From: CAVTYH01 sp963738835
Lineage (GTDB): Bacteria; Planctomycetota; Planctomycetia; Pirellulales; JADZDJ01
Assembly: GCA_963738835.1 (NCBI GenBank)
Contig: CAVTYH010000007.1
Location: forward strand, 62,001-126,000
Length of the DNA stretch: 64,000 nucleotides
Reading direction: 5' to 3'
Position numbers and translations under genes: made by a program. Shown piece by piece: positions 34,551-42,454 of this stretch. How positions within the stretch are numbered: position 1 is the stretch's first letter; every line of letters begins with the position of its first letter. The notes under the pieces are model-generated. The model was not told where the DNA came from, did not search any database, and was given only the letters and a program-made list of their open reading frames with translations.

Positions 34551-36407
34551 CTATCGGTTGATGCCGTATTCTTCGATTTTGCGGTACAGGGTGGCCCGGC
34601 CGATTCCGAGCATTTTGGCGGCGTCGGGAACATTGCCGCCGGTGCGTTTTAGGGCTTCGCCAATTAAGCGGCGTTCCCAATAGTCGAGGGCCAGAGTTTC
34701 CAGCTCGGTGCCGCTGACATCGTGCAGCCCCAAATCGCTGGCTTCAATGCGTTTGCCGCCGGCAAGGACCACGGCGCTATCGATCACATTCCGTAGTTGA
34801 CGAACATTGCCGGGCCAGGCGTAAGACAGCAGCTTTTGACGGGCTTCCGGCGAAAGCTCCAAGCCGGGGCGGCCGTGCTGACGACGGAAATGATCGAGGA
34901 AGTAGTTCACCAGCAAATTGATGTCGCTAGATCGATCGCGCAGCGGCGGCACGACCAACTCGAACACACTGAGCCGGTAGTACAAATCTTCGCGGAACTT
35001 TTTCTGGCGAACGTAGGTCTGCAAGTCTTGATTCGTGGCAGCAATCACCCGCACATCAACCGACACTTGCTGACTGCTGCCAACGGACAAGAACGGATGG
35101 CCTTCCAGAATGCGCAGCAATTTGGCCTGGCCTTCTAGCGTGAGCTCACCCACTTCATCCAGGAACAATGTGCCGCTGTCGGCCTGTTGAAAAAAGCCGA
35201 TGTGGTCGCGATCGGCACTGGTGAACGCCCCAGCCTTGTGACCGAACAACTGGCTCTCCATCAACTCGGCGGGAATGGCCGCGCAGTTGACGCAGAGCAT
35301 GGGCCGATCGGCCCGCGGGCTGGCTTTGTGAATCGCGCGAGCCACCAGTTCCTTGCCCGAGCCACTTTCACCACGCAGCAGCACGCAGCCACGGGCTTTT
35401 GCCAGCCGGCCGATTTTGGATTTCAATTCTCGCATCCCCGGGCAATCGCCGATCAGTTCGCCATAGGCCGACGATTTGGCAACCAGCTGGTTATAATCGG
35501 TTTCGAGCGTAATTTGCCGCCGGGCACGAACCAAGGCGATCACCAAAATGTTCGCCAGCGAAATCGCGAAATCGAAGTCCGATTGCCGGAAGCGACCCTG
35601 GTCGAGGTACGCATGAACCGCGCCCAGCACGTGATGTTCGCTGATTAGCGGAACGCACAGCGCATCGGCGTAGTGGCCCAAACTTTCCGATTGCGGGCTG
35701 CCGCGCTGCTTCGCAATCCAGACGGCATGTCCCTGCCGACAGACAAGCTCGGTCAGCGAATCGCTGAGATCGCCGGGCTCCGCCGAACCTTCGGGAATGA
35801 CCAGCTTGGCCTTCAGGTGTCCAGTGTCGTCGACCCAGAGGAAGCCGGCAACCGACGAGCGGGTCTGCTCTTTCAACAACTCCAGCGAAACCCGAATGAC
35901 TTCATCGGGCTGCGGGCAACCGAGCAACTTGATGCTGAGCTGATACAAGAGCAGCATTTGCTTGGCCTGCTCTGAATCGCGGATGGCGGCCAGGGCAAGT
36001 TCGCTGGTGTCGAATAAATTGACAGGCGCATCGCGCACAATAGTTTGCGTGTAGGTTTCGTGAACCGAAGAGAACACGGTGGGGGGTTGGTCGGCCAGAT
36101 GAAACTCGAACTCGTTCGAACCGACGCGCACATTGTGCCCTTCGTCGAGCATCGCTACTTCGTCGATCTTCTGGCCGTTCACAAACGTGCCGTTGCGGCT
36201 GTCGGCGTCGCGGATGTACCAACGACCGTCGTCCAACCGCACTTCTGCATGGACTCGAGAGCACAAAGGGTCCGGCAGCATGATCTGACATTCTTCCGCC
36301 CGGCCCAGGCGATTAACCGAATCGCGGTCGAGCAAAAAATGCTCGCCGGCGCGGCTGCCAACCGTCATGGTGAAGTAAGCGAATTTTGGTGCGGCTGCAA
36401 TAGACAC
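34551..36407 (-). CDS. FHA-GAF-AAA+ sigma54-dependent transcriptional activator
   Basis: A 618-residue protein. The FHA phosphothreonine-binding domain is at residues about 10-105 (SRVHAEVRLDDGRWYIRDAD, SRNGTFVNGQKI). A GAF-like sensor is at about 150-300. The AAA+ domain is at about 325-560, with Walker A (GESGSGKELVARAIH), the sigma54-contact loop written GAFTSA rather than GAFTGA, Walker B (GTLFLDEVGEL) and the arginine-finger region (FREDLYYRLSVFEL). A Fis-type helix-turn-helix closes the protein (GGNVPDAAKMLGIGRATLYR). It would remodel sigma54-RNA polymerase in response to a phosphorylated partner, presumably a Ser/Thr kinase product. Target genes are not evident. Confidence 0.93.
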   Translation of the reverse strand: MSIAAAPKFAYFTMTVGSRAGEHFLLDRDSVNRLGRAEECQIMLPDPLCSRVHAEVRLDDGRWYIRDADSRNGTFVNGQKIDEVAMLDEGHNVRVGSNEFEFHLADQPPTVFSSVHETYTQTIVRDAPVNLFDTSELALAAIRDSEQAKQMLLLYQLSIKLLGCPQPDEVIRVSLELLKEQTRSSVAGFLWVDDTGHLKAKLVIPEGSAEPGDLSDSLTELVCRQGHAVWIAKQRGSPQSESLGHYADALCVPLISEHHVLGAVHAYLDQGRFRQSDFDFAISLANILVIALVRARRQITLETDYNQLVAKSSAYGELIGDCPGMRELKSKIGRLAKARGCVLLRGESGSGKELVARAIHKASPRADRPMLCVNCAAIPAELMESQLFGHKAGAFTSADRDHIGFFQQADSGTLFLDEVGELTLEGQAKLLRILEGHPFLSVGSSQQVSVDVRVIAATNQDLQTYVRQKKFREDLYYRLSVFELVVPPLRDRSSDINLLVNYFLDHFRRQHGRPGLELSPEARQKLLSYAWPGNVRQLRNVIDSAVVLAGGKRIEASDLGLHDVSGTELETLALDYWERRLIGEALKRTGGNVPDAAKMLGIGRATLYRKIEEYGINR

Positions 36408-36558
36408 GGCTTGCTAATCGACGGAATCGCCTATGATGAAGATGGAAGAAAACATACGGTACGAACGCGCAGCCAAAAATGTGAGGGAATCGGCGGTGGA
36501 TTGCAATCCCGGCTTTCGCCGCAGGACCACCTGCTCAGTTCAATATAGCAAGCTGACC

Positions 36559-37374
36559 ATGACATCGGCACCGATTTTTGGAAGCCACTTCCCACCCCAT
36601 GGCCTGCTCTTGGTAGGCCATGGCACACGCAACGAATTGGGGTTGGCAGAATTTCACCGCCTCGTTCGGCAAGTAGCCGAAATGGGGGCTGGATACACCG
36701 TTGAGTCCTGCTTTTTAGAATTGGCCCAGCCCGATATTGCGGCCGGTGTGCGGCGAATTTTAGAACGGGGCGTCACGCGGTTGATGGTCGCGCCAGTGCT
36801 GTTGTTCGCGGCCGGCCATGCCAAGCGCGATATTCCCGCTGCTGTTCGGGCGGCAATCGGCAATGATGACAAGGCCGCGGCCGGTGGTCGCACAGCAGCG
36901 CGAGATGGCTTAATTATCGAACAGCTGGGCGCACTGGAGTGTCACCAGCGCATTATCGAACTTTCGACCCAGCGATTCCGTGAGGCTTTGGCCGATCGTC
37001 CCCCGATCGATCCAGCCAATACGCTGCTGATTATGGTCGCACGCGGCAGCTCGGTGCCCGAGGCCATCGACAAGATGCATCGGTTCACCGAGCTTCGCCG
37101 ACAGCGTACTCCGGTTGGCCAGTGCCAAACGTGCTTCGTGGCCGCGGCCTCGCCAGGCTTTCGTGAAACGCTGGCCTGGGCGGCGCAGACAAATCATCGA
37201 AGAATCGTCGTTCAACCCCACCTGCTTTTTACCGGCGAAGTGCTGACGGAGATCGACGGTGCCGTTCGCGAAATTGCTCAACGCCAGCCGCATCGAGAGT
37301 GGATTGTGACTCCGCATTTGGGTCCCTCGCCTCTGGTGGCCGAAGCAATTCTAGACCTGGCTCGCAATACATAA
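36559..37374 (+). CDS. CbiX-type sirohydrochlorin chelatase
   Basis: The start chosen is ATG 36559; the frame stays open upstream to 36433 without conservation. The 271-residue protein has two CbiX-like halves. The N-terminal half has the metal/tetrapyrrole-binding text GLLLVGHGTRNELGLAEFHR, and LAQPDIAAGVRRILERGVTR with the family's E/LAxPxI motif. The second half has LIMVARGSSVPEAIDKMHR and VVQPHLLFTGEVL. It inserts cobalt, nickel or iron into sirohydrochlorin for B12, F430 or siroheme; the metal cannot be read. It is divergent from the sigma54 activator. Confidence 0.85.
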   Translation: MTSAPIFGSHFPPHGLLLVGHGTRNELGLAEFHRLVRQVAEMGAGYTVESCFLELAQPDIAAGVRRILERGVTRLMVAPVLLFAAGHAKRDIPAAVRAAIGNDDKAAAGGRTAARDGLIIEQLGALECHQRIIELSTQRFREALADRPPIDPANTLLIMVARGSSVPEAIDKMHRFTELRRQRTPVGQCQTCFVAAASPGFRETLAWAAQTNHRRIVVQPHLLFTGEVLTEIDGAVREIAQRQPHREWIVTPHLGPSPLVAEAILDLARNT

Positions 37375-38003
37375 AGACGACCAACGCACAAAAAATAAAA
37401 AGAATTTACCGCGGAGGACGCGGAGTCGCGCAAGAGGAGTCGCAGGAAGTTTCAAAATCATGCTCGATCGCTCCCGATCGCTCCGCGCTTCCTCTGCGCA
37501 CCTCTGGGTCCTCCGCGGTTCCGTTGCCGTACCCGCCGGCGCAGTCTAAGGCGAGCCGGGAGCGTCAGCGACCGGAGCGCAGCGGGCCAGGGCATCCAGC
37601 TCGTTTACGTCAACTGCGGCCTTGGCATCGACCAAGTGCTTCGCCAAGTGATGCGACGGCAGCGTTGCCTAACACCACGACCGACGTTCTGCAAGTGCCT
37701 GTGTCCGTGGCCACTTGCGCACTTGACGGGTCTAAATATACGTCTATATTGTCGGAGAGTTTTACGACAGTTTCGTTGTAGAATCAATCGTTATACAGGC
37801 GTGCACCACAAGGCATAGGGAACGCTTGTTCGCTTGTCGAGTGCGGGTGGATGGATTATCACGCGGTAGCGTCGTGCTCCAGCGCGGCAGAGCAAGCCGC
37901 TTGCTGCAGCCGACACTGGCCACGACGCAACGTGAGCTGAGGCATCCAGCCGCGGGATTCGACGGGCGGAAAGCGGTCCCATCGCCGTTTCGTGTTGCAC
38001 GCT
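37375..38003. other. gene-free repeat-rich stretch left of the attC-like site
   Basis: A repeat pair of the type ACCGCGGAGGACGCGGAG (37409) and CCTCTGCGCACCTCTGGGTC (37492), then CTCCGCGG, is followed by GCGAGCCGGGAGCGTCAGCG (37551), ACCGGAG, another dispersed word. A GCCTAAC (37667-37673) matches the RYYYAAC core of attC sites but has no partner close by. No frame on either strand looks like a gene. Confidence 0.4.
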
Positions 38004-38100
38004 GTATAACCACTCGCTGCAGCCGACAAGCCGCAGGCAGGTCTTAAGCAACATTCAGACCGCTGCGAAGCGACTTGCGGCTGAGCTTTGTACGTTAGGC
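38004..38100 (+). other. attC-like integron recombination site
   Basis: The segment ends with GTTAGGC (38094-38100), a match to the conserved attC core GTTRRRY, and begins with GTATAAC (one mismatch to RYYYAAC). In between, the arms CAGCCGaCAAGCCGC and GCGACTTGCGGCTG pair apart from extra bases, as attC sites do, and GGTCT/AGACC forms a second stem. Its length, about 97 bp, is in the usual attC range. The HEPN-domain gene follows 18 bp after the core, as in a gene cassette. No integron integrase is in the window. Confidence 0.55.
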
Positions 38101-38118
38101 CGCCCAAGAGAGTTCGTA

Positions 38119-38697
38119 ATGCCAGCCAATATCCAAGGTGCGTGGCGTAGATTCCTGATCGACCTTGAATTTGCGAAGAATTACCCGTTCGCTCGTGTCG
38201 GTATCGACCACATGGGCTTCCGGAACCCCATATTGGAGCAGATCCTCCCGTCACTACTTCACATCAAGGCTGTCGCTATCCTTGACGGGGCGTTAAAGGA
38301 CTTACTTGCGGCACGCTCCCTGACGGTTCCGAGGAAGTACGGCAACGGCCTAAAGGCCCGCATCAATTATCTCGCTGACGAAGGCATTATCGTTAACCCG
38401 GAACCCCTTCATGAGGTCAGGGATCGCCGTAACGATGTGGCCCATGAGTTCAGCGAGAATGTCGATTGGCAAATACTCGACAAAGACGTTGGAGCCATTC
38501 AGGAAGCACTGGAGACTCTAAGCATCATTGGCCCACGACCCGTTCTTGGCTTCAAAGCTGAAAGATCAGCAGCTCGCGATTCCACCCAAGTCGGGGTATT
38601 AGCACACTACGACTACCGATTCTACCTCGAGCACAACGGGAAGATGGCTGCAGAAGTGCGTTGGACCGAGAATCTTATGAAGGATGATGGTGACTAG
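38119..38697 (+). CDS. HEPN-domain protein in a cassette-like context
   Basis: A 192-residue protein, helical throughout. It carries EVRDRRNDVAHEFSENVDWQ (about residues 99-118), in which RNDVAH fits the HEPN ribonuclease motif Rx4-6H. The N-terminal text (LLHIKAVAILDGALKDLLAA) resembles HEPN-like dimer helices. HEPN proteins act in toxin-antitoxin and antiviral systems as RNases, or are catalytically inert. The start has no strong ribosome site; cassette genes often lack one. It has no antitoxin-like neighbour. The family assignment rests on the motif and helical pattern only. Confidence 0.55.
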   Translation: MPANIQGAWRRFLIDLEFAKNYPFARVGIDHMGFRNPILEQILPSLLHIKAVAILDGALKDLLAARSLTVPRKYGNGLKARINYLADEGIIVNPEPLHEVRDRRNDVAHEFSENVDWQILDKDVGAIQEALETLSIIGPRPVLGFKAERSAARDSTQVGVLAHYDYRFYLEHNGKMAAEVRWTENLMKDDGD

Positions 38698-38713
38698 CAC
38701 AAACCAGTGGGCG

Positions 38714-38738
38714 GCCTAACACGCGCTTGGAGCGGTCA
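38714..38738 (+). other. truncated attC-like half-site
   Basis: GCCTAACACGCGCTTGGAGC begins 16 bp after the HEPN gene stop. GCCTAAC fits RYYYAAC, and ACGCGCTTG is typical of the first arm of an attC. The matching second arm is missing because RAYT-type sequence starts at about 38754. This explains why the cassette has only one complete site. Confidence 0.45.
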
Positions 38739-38753
38739 ACCGGAAAATAAAAG

Positions 38754-39529
38754 GGGTCAGAACTTTTTTAATTGACTCCCTGCGGTGATTTTGCTAACCT
38801 CTCGGGGATGCCCCGCCCGTTGCGACCCATCGATGACGGCCTCATCTACCACGTGATCAATCGGGGCAACAACCGGCAGCCCGTGTTCCACAAGCCGGCC
38901 GACTTCCAGGCCTTCCTGACCGCACTGGCCGAGCTCAAGGAGCGCAAGCCGTTCCAGCTCTACGGCTACTGCCTGCTGAGCAACCATTTTCATCTGCTGC
39001 TGCGGCCGACCGGCGAGGCGACGATCAGCCGGATCATGCAGAGCCTGCTGGTCTCGCACACGCAGCGGCACCATCGCCGCCACCGCTCCGGCGGCCATGT
39101 GTGGCAGGGGCGCTTCAAGAGCCCCGTGATCCAGAACGACGAACATCTGCTCACCGTGCTGAGGTACATCGAGGCCAATCCGTTGCGGGCCAGGTTGGTG
39201 CGGCGGGCCGACGCGTATCCGTGGAGCAGCTACCGGCTGCACGGTCTGGGCGAAACGGACGAGCTGGTCGACGCGCTCCGCCTTTACGAAATGCTCTCGC
39301 CGCTGGCGAAGGTGCGGCAGCGGAAATGGTCCCAGAAGGTGCATCAACCCGTTGAGGAAGCGAAGCTGGCCGCCATTCGCCGCTCCGGCGCCACCGGCCT
39401 GCCGTACGGCGACTCCAGCTGGGTGCGGCGTTTGGCCAAGCGGCTGGAGCTAGACCTGGCTATTCGCCCCCGCGGCCGCCCGCCGAAAACAACGTCGCCG
39501 CCGGATGTGCTCATTAAATAATTCTGACC
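38754..39529 (+). mobile_element. RAYT element with GGGTCAGAA-type terminal repeats
   Basis: GGGTCAGAACTTTTTTA at the left (38755-38771) and TAAATAATTCTGACCC at the right (39515-39530) are imperfect inverted repeats enclosing one transposase gene. This is the form of REP-associated tyrosine transposases, single-copy or low-copy elements that mobilise REP sequences. It inserted into the cassette's attC. Confidence 0.65.
38808..39521 (+). CDS. REP-associated tyrosine transposase (Y1_Tnp, IS200-like fold)
   Basis: The start chosen is ATG 38808 (RPLRPIDDGLIYHVINRGNN). The 237-residue protein has the Y1-transposase HUH pair in YCLLSNHFHLLLRP (residues about 56-69), text typical of RAYTs (VWQGRFKSPVIQNDEHLLTV, LRYIEANPLRARLV, YPWSSYRLH) and a C-terminal basic DNA-binding extension. 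RAYTs cut and join single-stranded DNA at REP palindromes. The codon use is more GC-rich than its neighbours, consistent with horizontal gain. Confidence 0.92.
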   Translation: MPRPLRPIDDGLIYHVINRGNNRQPVFHKPADFQAFLTALAELKERKPFQLYGYCLLSNHFHLLLRPTGEATISRIMQSLLVSHTQRHHRRHRSGGHVWQGRFKSPVIQNDEHLLTVLRYIEANPLRARLVRRADAYPWSSYRLHGLGETDELVDALRLYEMLSPLAKVRQRKWSQKVHQPVEEAKLAAIRRSGATGLPYGDSSWVRRLAKRLELDLAIRPRGRPPKTTSPPDVLIK

Positions 39530-39766
39530 CGAATGGCATGAAGTTAAGCCGTAAGTGTATGGTGTCGAAGCAGATTGTCGCTGCTAGCATGACGGATGTT
39601 ATGTGCAAGGGATCGTCCAACTACAGTCGCACCACCTGTTGTTGCTCGGGAAAAACTCACCTCGCCAAAAATTGGTCCCCGAGATCGTGATGATAGCGCC
39701 TCCTTTGATAGCACGATTAAGTTGTAACCGAATCAATAGTTACCTCTTAACTTCATGCCATTCGGG
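39528..39766. mobile_element. 239-bp MITE-like element with 21-bp perfect terminal repeats
   Basis: Bases 39528-39548 (CCCGAATGGCATGAAGTTAA, then G) are exactly complementary to 39746-39766. The interior has no reading frame of note. It abuts the right end of the RAYT element directly, sharing the CCC of GACCC. The parental transposase is unknown; no target duplication is evident. Confidence 0.75.
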
Positions 39767-39841
39767 TTAGACCCGTTTAATTTCGCGGCTCCTTGCGCGG
39801 GGATACCGTTGTGGTCTAATTTGCACGCAAATCGCCGATGT

Positions 39842-40011
39842 TACCCGACTTAACAACCCTGAAGACGGCGTTATCCAAGCAGAAAGCCTTCTTCTCCGAT
39901 GCCTATGGCCAGCCACGACAGGAGCTATTTGCGGCCGACAAGCTGCATTTTAACTCAGCCGGCTATAAACTTCTGGCCGAAGAGAGTGCGACTCTATTTG
40001 CTGAGAGATAG
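39842..40011 (+). pseudogene. C-terminal fragment of an SGNH/GDSL hydrolase
   Basis: The frame reads LPDLTTLKTALSKQKAFFSD, AYGQPRQELFAADKLHFNSA and GYKLLAEESATLFAER, then stops. DKLHFNSAGYKLLAE carries the block-V motif DxxH of SGNH hydrolases in its usual place near the C-terminus. Everything upstream has been lost to the mobile elements on its left, so this is a dead remnant. Confidence 0.7.
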
Positions 40012-40101
40012 TTGCGATGTTTCAGAGGTTTTTGTTGCAACACCGTTGCCCCACGGTATACTGCGGGGGCTTGGCCATGTCTGGACTAAAGGCATCACGA
40101 C

Positions 40102-40926
40102 ATGAGGGCTACAGAAATGAGAATCCCATGCTGCACCGCTTGCAAGCTCCATTTCGGCTCACAAGCCTTCCTTCCCTGCGCAATGGTGATCGTGCTTTTG
40201 GGAGTCGCAATTGAGCGGGCGACTGCTGCGCCTACATTTCTGGGGCCGAGCCCGTACTTGGCGTTTGACAACACCTTGCCCGGTGCGGGCACGGCTATCA
40301 GTCCGTTCAGTGGGTTGAGCTTCACTTACTTTCACTTAGAAACCTTCGAAGACCATTTACTCAATACCCCTGGTGTGACAGCCGCCTCTGCAGCCTCGAC
40401 CTTCGGCGTTACCAGTGTGGTCTTTGGCCCCACTATTCATGATTCTGTCGACGCCGACGACGGCACAATTGACGGCAGCGGACTCGCGGGCGACTCTTAT
40501 TTTGTCTCGCCCGGCTCAGCGGGAGTCACTTTCACGTTCGACGCAGGAGTGCTGGGTGCGCTGCCGACGCACGTCGGAATCGTCTGGACCGATGGACTCG
40601 GAACTGTCACGTTTACTGCGTTTGGTCCTGGTGGATCTGCTTTGGGGTCAATCGGACCTGTCAGTGACCCTGGCGTATTTCCAGATAGTGTCTTCACTGG
40701 CACCACGGCCGAGGATCGTTTTTTTGGGGTGATCGATCTCGGCGGGATCTCGGCGATCAGTATTAGCAACAGCGACGGCGGTATGGAGATCGATCATCTG
40801 CAGTACGGATCAACCATTGCGCAAGGGGAAGTTCCCGAAGCCTCAACTCTGGCGGTGTTCAGCATCGGCGGCCTGCTTTTCATTTGTCGAGAACTGCTGC
40901 GCCGCAGGCGAGTAGAGATTGCTTGA
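40102..40926 (+). CDS. PEP-CTERM exported protein of unknown function
   Basis: A 274-residue protein with an N-terminal signal (FLPCAMVIVLLGVAIERATA), a beta-rich body with many Gly, Ser and Thr (GVTFTFDAGVLGALPTHVGI, GIVWTDGLGTVTFTAFGPGG) and the sorting signal EVPEASTLAVFSIGG, then LLFICRELLRRRR. PEP-CTERM proteins are exported, cleaved by exosortase and held at the surface or in the matrix. No exosortase is in the window. The body repeats no known domain I can name. Confidence 0.85.
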   Translation: MRATEMRIPCCTACKLHFGSQAFLPCAMVIVLLGVAIERATAAPTFLGPSPYLAFDNTLPGAGTAISPFSGLSFTYFHLETFEDHLLNTPGVTAASAASTFGVTSVVFGPTIHDSVDADDGTIDGSGLAGDSYFVSPGSAGVTFTFDAGVLGALPTHVGIVWTDGLGTVTFTAFGPGGSALGSIGPVSDPGVFPDSVFTGTTAEDRFFGVIDLGGISAISISNSDGGMEIDHLQYGSTIAQGEVPEASTLAVFSIGGLLFICRELLRRRRVEIA

Positions 40927-41035
40927 GGAAGCTAAACAGGACGGGTCCAAACGGCTCTAGTTTCCGGCGGCTTCAAATAGGACTGGAAAGGGTGTCAGGA
41001 TTCCAGACACCTTTTCCTTGGCCAAATGTTTTGTG

Positions 41036-41129
41036 CCGCGATTACGCCTGTGACTCAACCAGGCCTTCCGGATCGAGGAAGCGTCCGCTGGCCAATTCGG
41101 CATTGAACTTGTCTAACAGTTGCAGTGTG
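41036..41129 (-). pseudogene. duplicate of the 3' end of the pilin-CBS gene
   Basis: This 94-bp stretch is nearly identical by eye to 42448-42542, which encodes the last about 30 residues of the CBS-domain protein (the part with NAELASGRFLDPEGLVESQA). Both copies follow a PEP-CTERM gene on the opposite strand. It is a leftover of a duplicated PEP-CTERM/CBS segment. Confidence 0.8.
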
Positions 41130-41161
41130 GGACGGGAAAAGGTGGCAGGAACGAATGGCAC

Positions 41162-41444
41162 TTAAAGGGCAGATTCAAATATCAAATGCGACGCCACGCT
41201 TCTTGGCGTATTGGAGAAGAACTCCGCATCACGGTTTCTGATTCGTTCCCGCCCACAGAATTGCGTCGCGCACCAGCACTTGAAAATCGGGTTGTCGCAC
41301 AGAGCGGCGTCGTGGCCGATGGTGATATAGATCACCCGACAGTGGCTTTGTCTCACAAATCATGGGCAGGCACGGCACAATCCATTGCGATAGCGAGGTT
41401 CTGCAAGCTTCTTGGAATTGCGTGATGTGCGTTTTGTGAGGCAA
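41162..41444 (-). pseudogene. decayed fragment of a ThuA-type domain
   Basis: Two frames together give RVIYITIGHDAALCDNP and PDFQVLVRDAILWAGTNQKP, resembling the C-terminal GRVFYxxxGHD...NPxFQxLLxxGIxWA block of ThuA proteins, but in different frames and lacking everything before it. It lies in a 675-bp gap between two PEP-CTERM genes. Confidence 0.5.
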
Positions 41445-41601
41445 AGCCGTCGCAAGATGGGTTATTTTTCTGATTTTGCTGTCAGGATTCGACTCTCGGC
41501 GGCATATATGCTTTAGGCTAACTAGACGATTGATAGATTTTGCGAGTTATACGGTAACTGGGCCAGGACACCTCTTGAGTTTCTTTTGGGGAATCTATCC
41601 G

Positions 41602-42375
41602 ATGAGAAAGCAAACTGGAATTACGTTGGCGGCGTTGGCAATGGCTCTTGCGATGGGCAACCAAGCGGCCAGGGCAGCGGTCGATTTGAACCTGGTTTTG
41701 TTGGTAGATGTTTCTGGCAGTGTTGATGCAACAGAATACGACCTGCAAAAGACGGGTTACGTCCTGGCCTTCCAGAGTGCCGCGGTTCAAGCGGCAATTG
41801 CTTCGCATCCCGGTGGAATTGGCGTAACCTATGCCGAATGGTCGGGAGTTGGCGAGTTTAACCAAGTAGTTGGCTGGACGACCTTGACCGATGCCACAAC
41901 TGCGGACGCTTTCGCGACCGCCATCAGTAACGTATCGCGCAGCTACAACGGGAATACGGCACTCCAAGATGCATTGACATCAGGAGCAAATTTGTTTGCA
42001 ACCGCTCCCATGCTGGACGCTAATGGTCGCGAAGTCATCGATATTTCCGGCGATGGAGCCAGGAACGCGGGCTCTACCGGCACCACGGGCCGAGATTATG
42101 CCCTGAACACCATCGGTGTTAATACGATCAACGGATTGGTTATTTTGGGCGAAGTCGGCGTGCAGCAGTATTACCAGGATTCCGTCATCGGGGGGGCTAG
42201 TCCGCAACTGTACGTTGCAACCTCATTTACTGACTTTGCAACTGCCGCGGAGACCAAGATCGGCACGGAGATTACGGGCAATGTCCCCGAACCGGCCAGC
42301 TTGCTGGTGTGGTCGCTGCTGGGTGGAGCCGCAGCCATTTGCGTGAAACTGCGTGGTCGTAAGGCCATTGCTTGA
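41602..42375 (+). CDS. DUF1194/vWA-type PEP-CTERM protein
   Basis: The start chosen is ATG 41602. The 257-residue protein has a signal peptide (GITLAALAMALAMGNQAARA), then VDLNLVLLVDVSGSVDATEY with a MIDAS-type DxSxS metal motif. Text typical of the DUF1194 von Willebrand A-like family follows (VTYAEWSGVGEFNQVVGWTT, DISGDGARNAG, INGLVILGE). It ends with a PEP-CTERM signal (VPEPASLLVWSLLGGAAAIC). It is predicted to be a surface adhesion or scaffold protein; the ligand is unknown. Confidence 0.9.
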   Translation: MRKQTGITLAALAMALAMGNQAARAAVDLNLVLLVDVSGSVDATEYDLQKTGYVLAFQSAAVQAAIASHPGGIGVTYAEWSGVGEFNQVVGWTTLTDATTADAFATAISNVSRSYNGNTALQDALTSGANLFATAPMLDANGREVIDISGDGARNAGSTGTTGRDYALNTIGVNTINGLVILGEVGVQQYYQDSVIGGASPQLYVATSFTDFATAAETKIGTEITGNVPEPASLLVWSLLGGAAAICVKLRGRKAIA

Positions 42376-42454
42376 CAGGAGAAGAAAAGGTGTTGGGAAA
42401 GAATGGCACCTTTTCATTGGCCCTTTCCCCTTGGCTAGGTGCATTGTCCCGCGA

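Noticed and set aside
37667..37673. GCCTAAC as another attC core
   Set aside because: No matching GTTRRRY core or pairable arm within a reasonable distance; a 7-bp match is expected by chance.
37791..38254. Leftward frames through the attC-like region
   Set aside because: They translate the hairpin arms, giving Ala/Gln/Arg/Cys-rich text. They are shadows of the recombination site.
39767..39773. GTTAGAC next to the MITE as the displaced second half of the cassette's attC
   Set aside because: It fits GTTRRRY but lies in the flank of the MITE end, and no arm pairs with 38714-38738.
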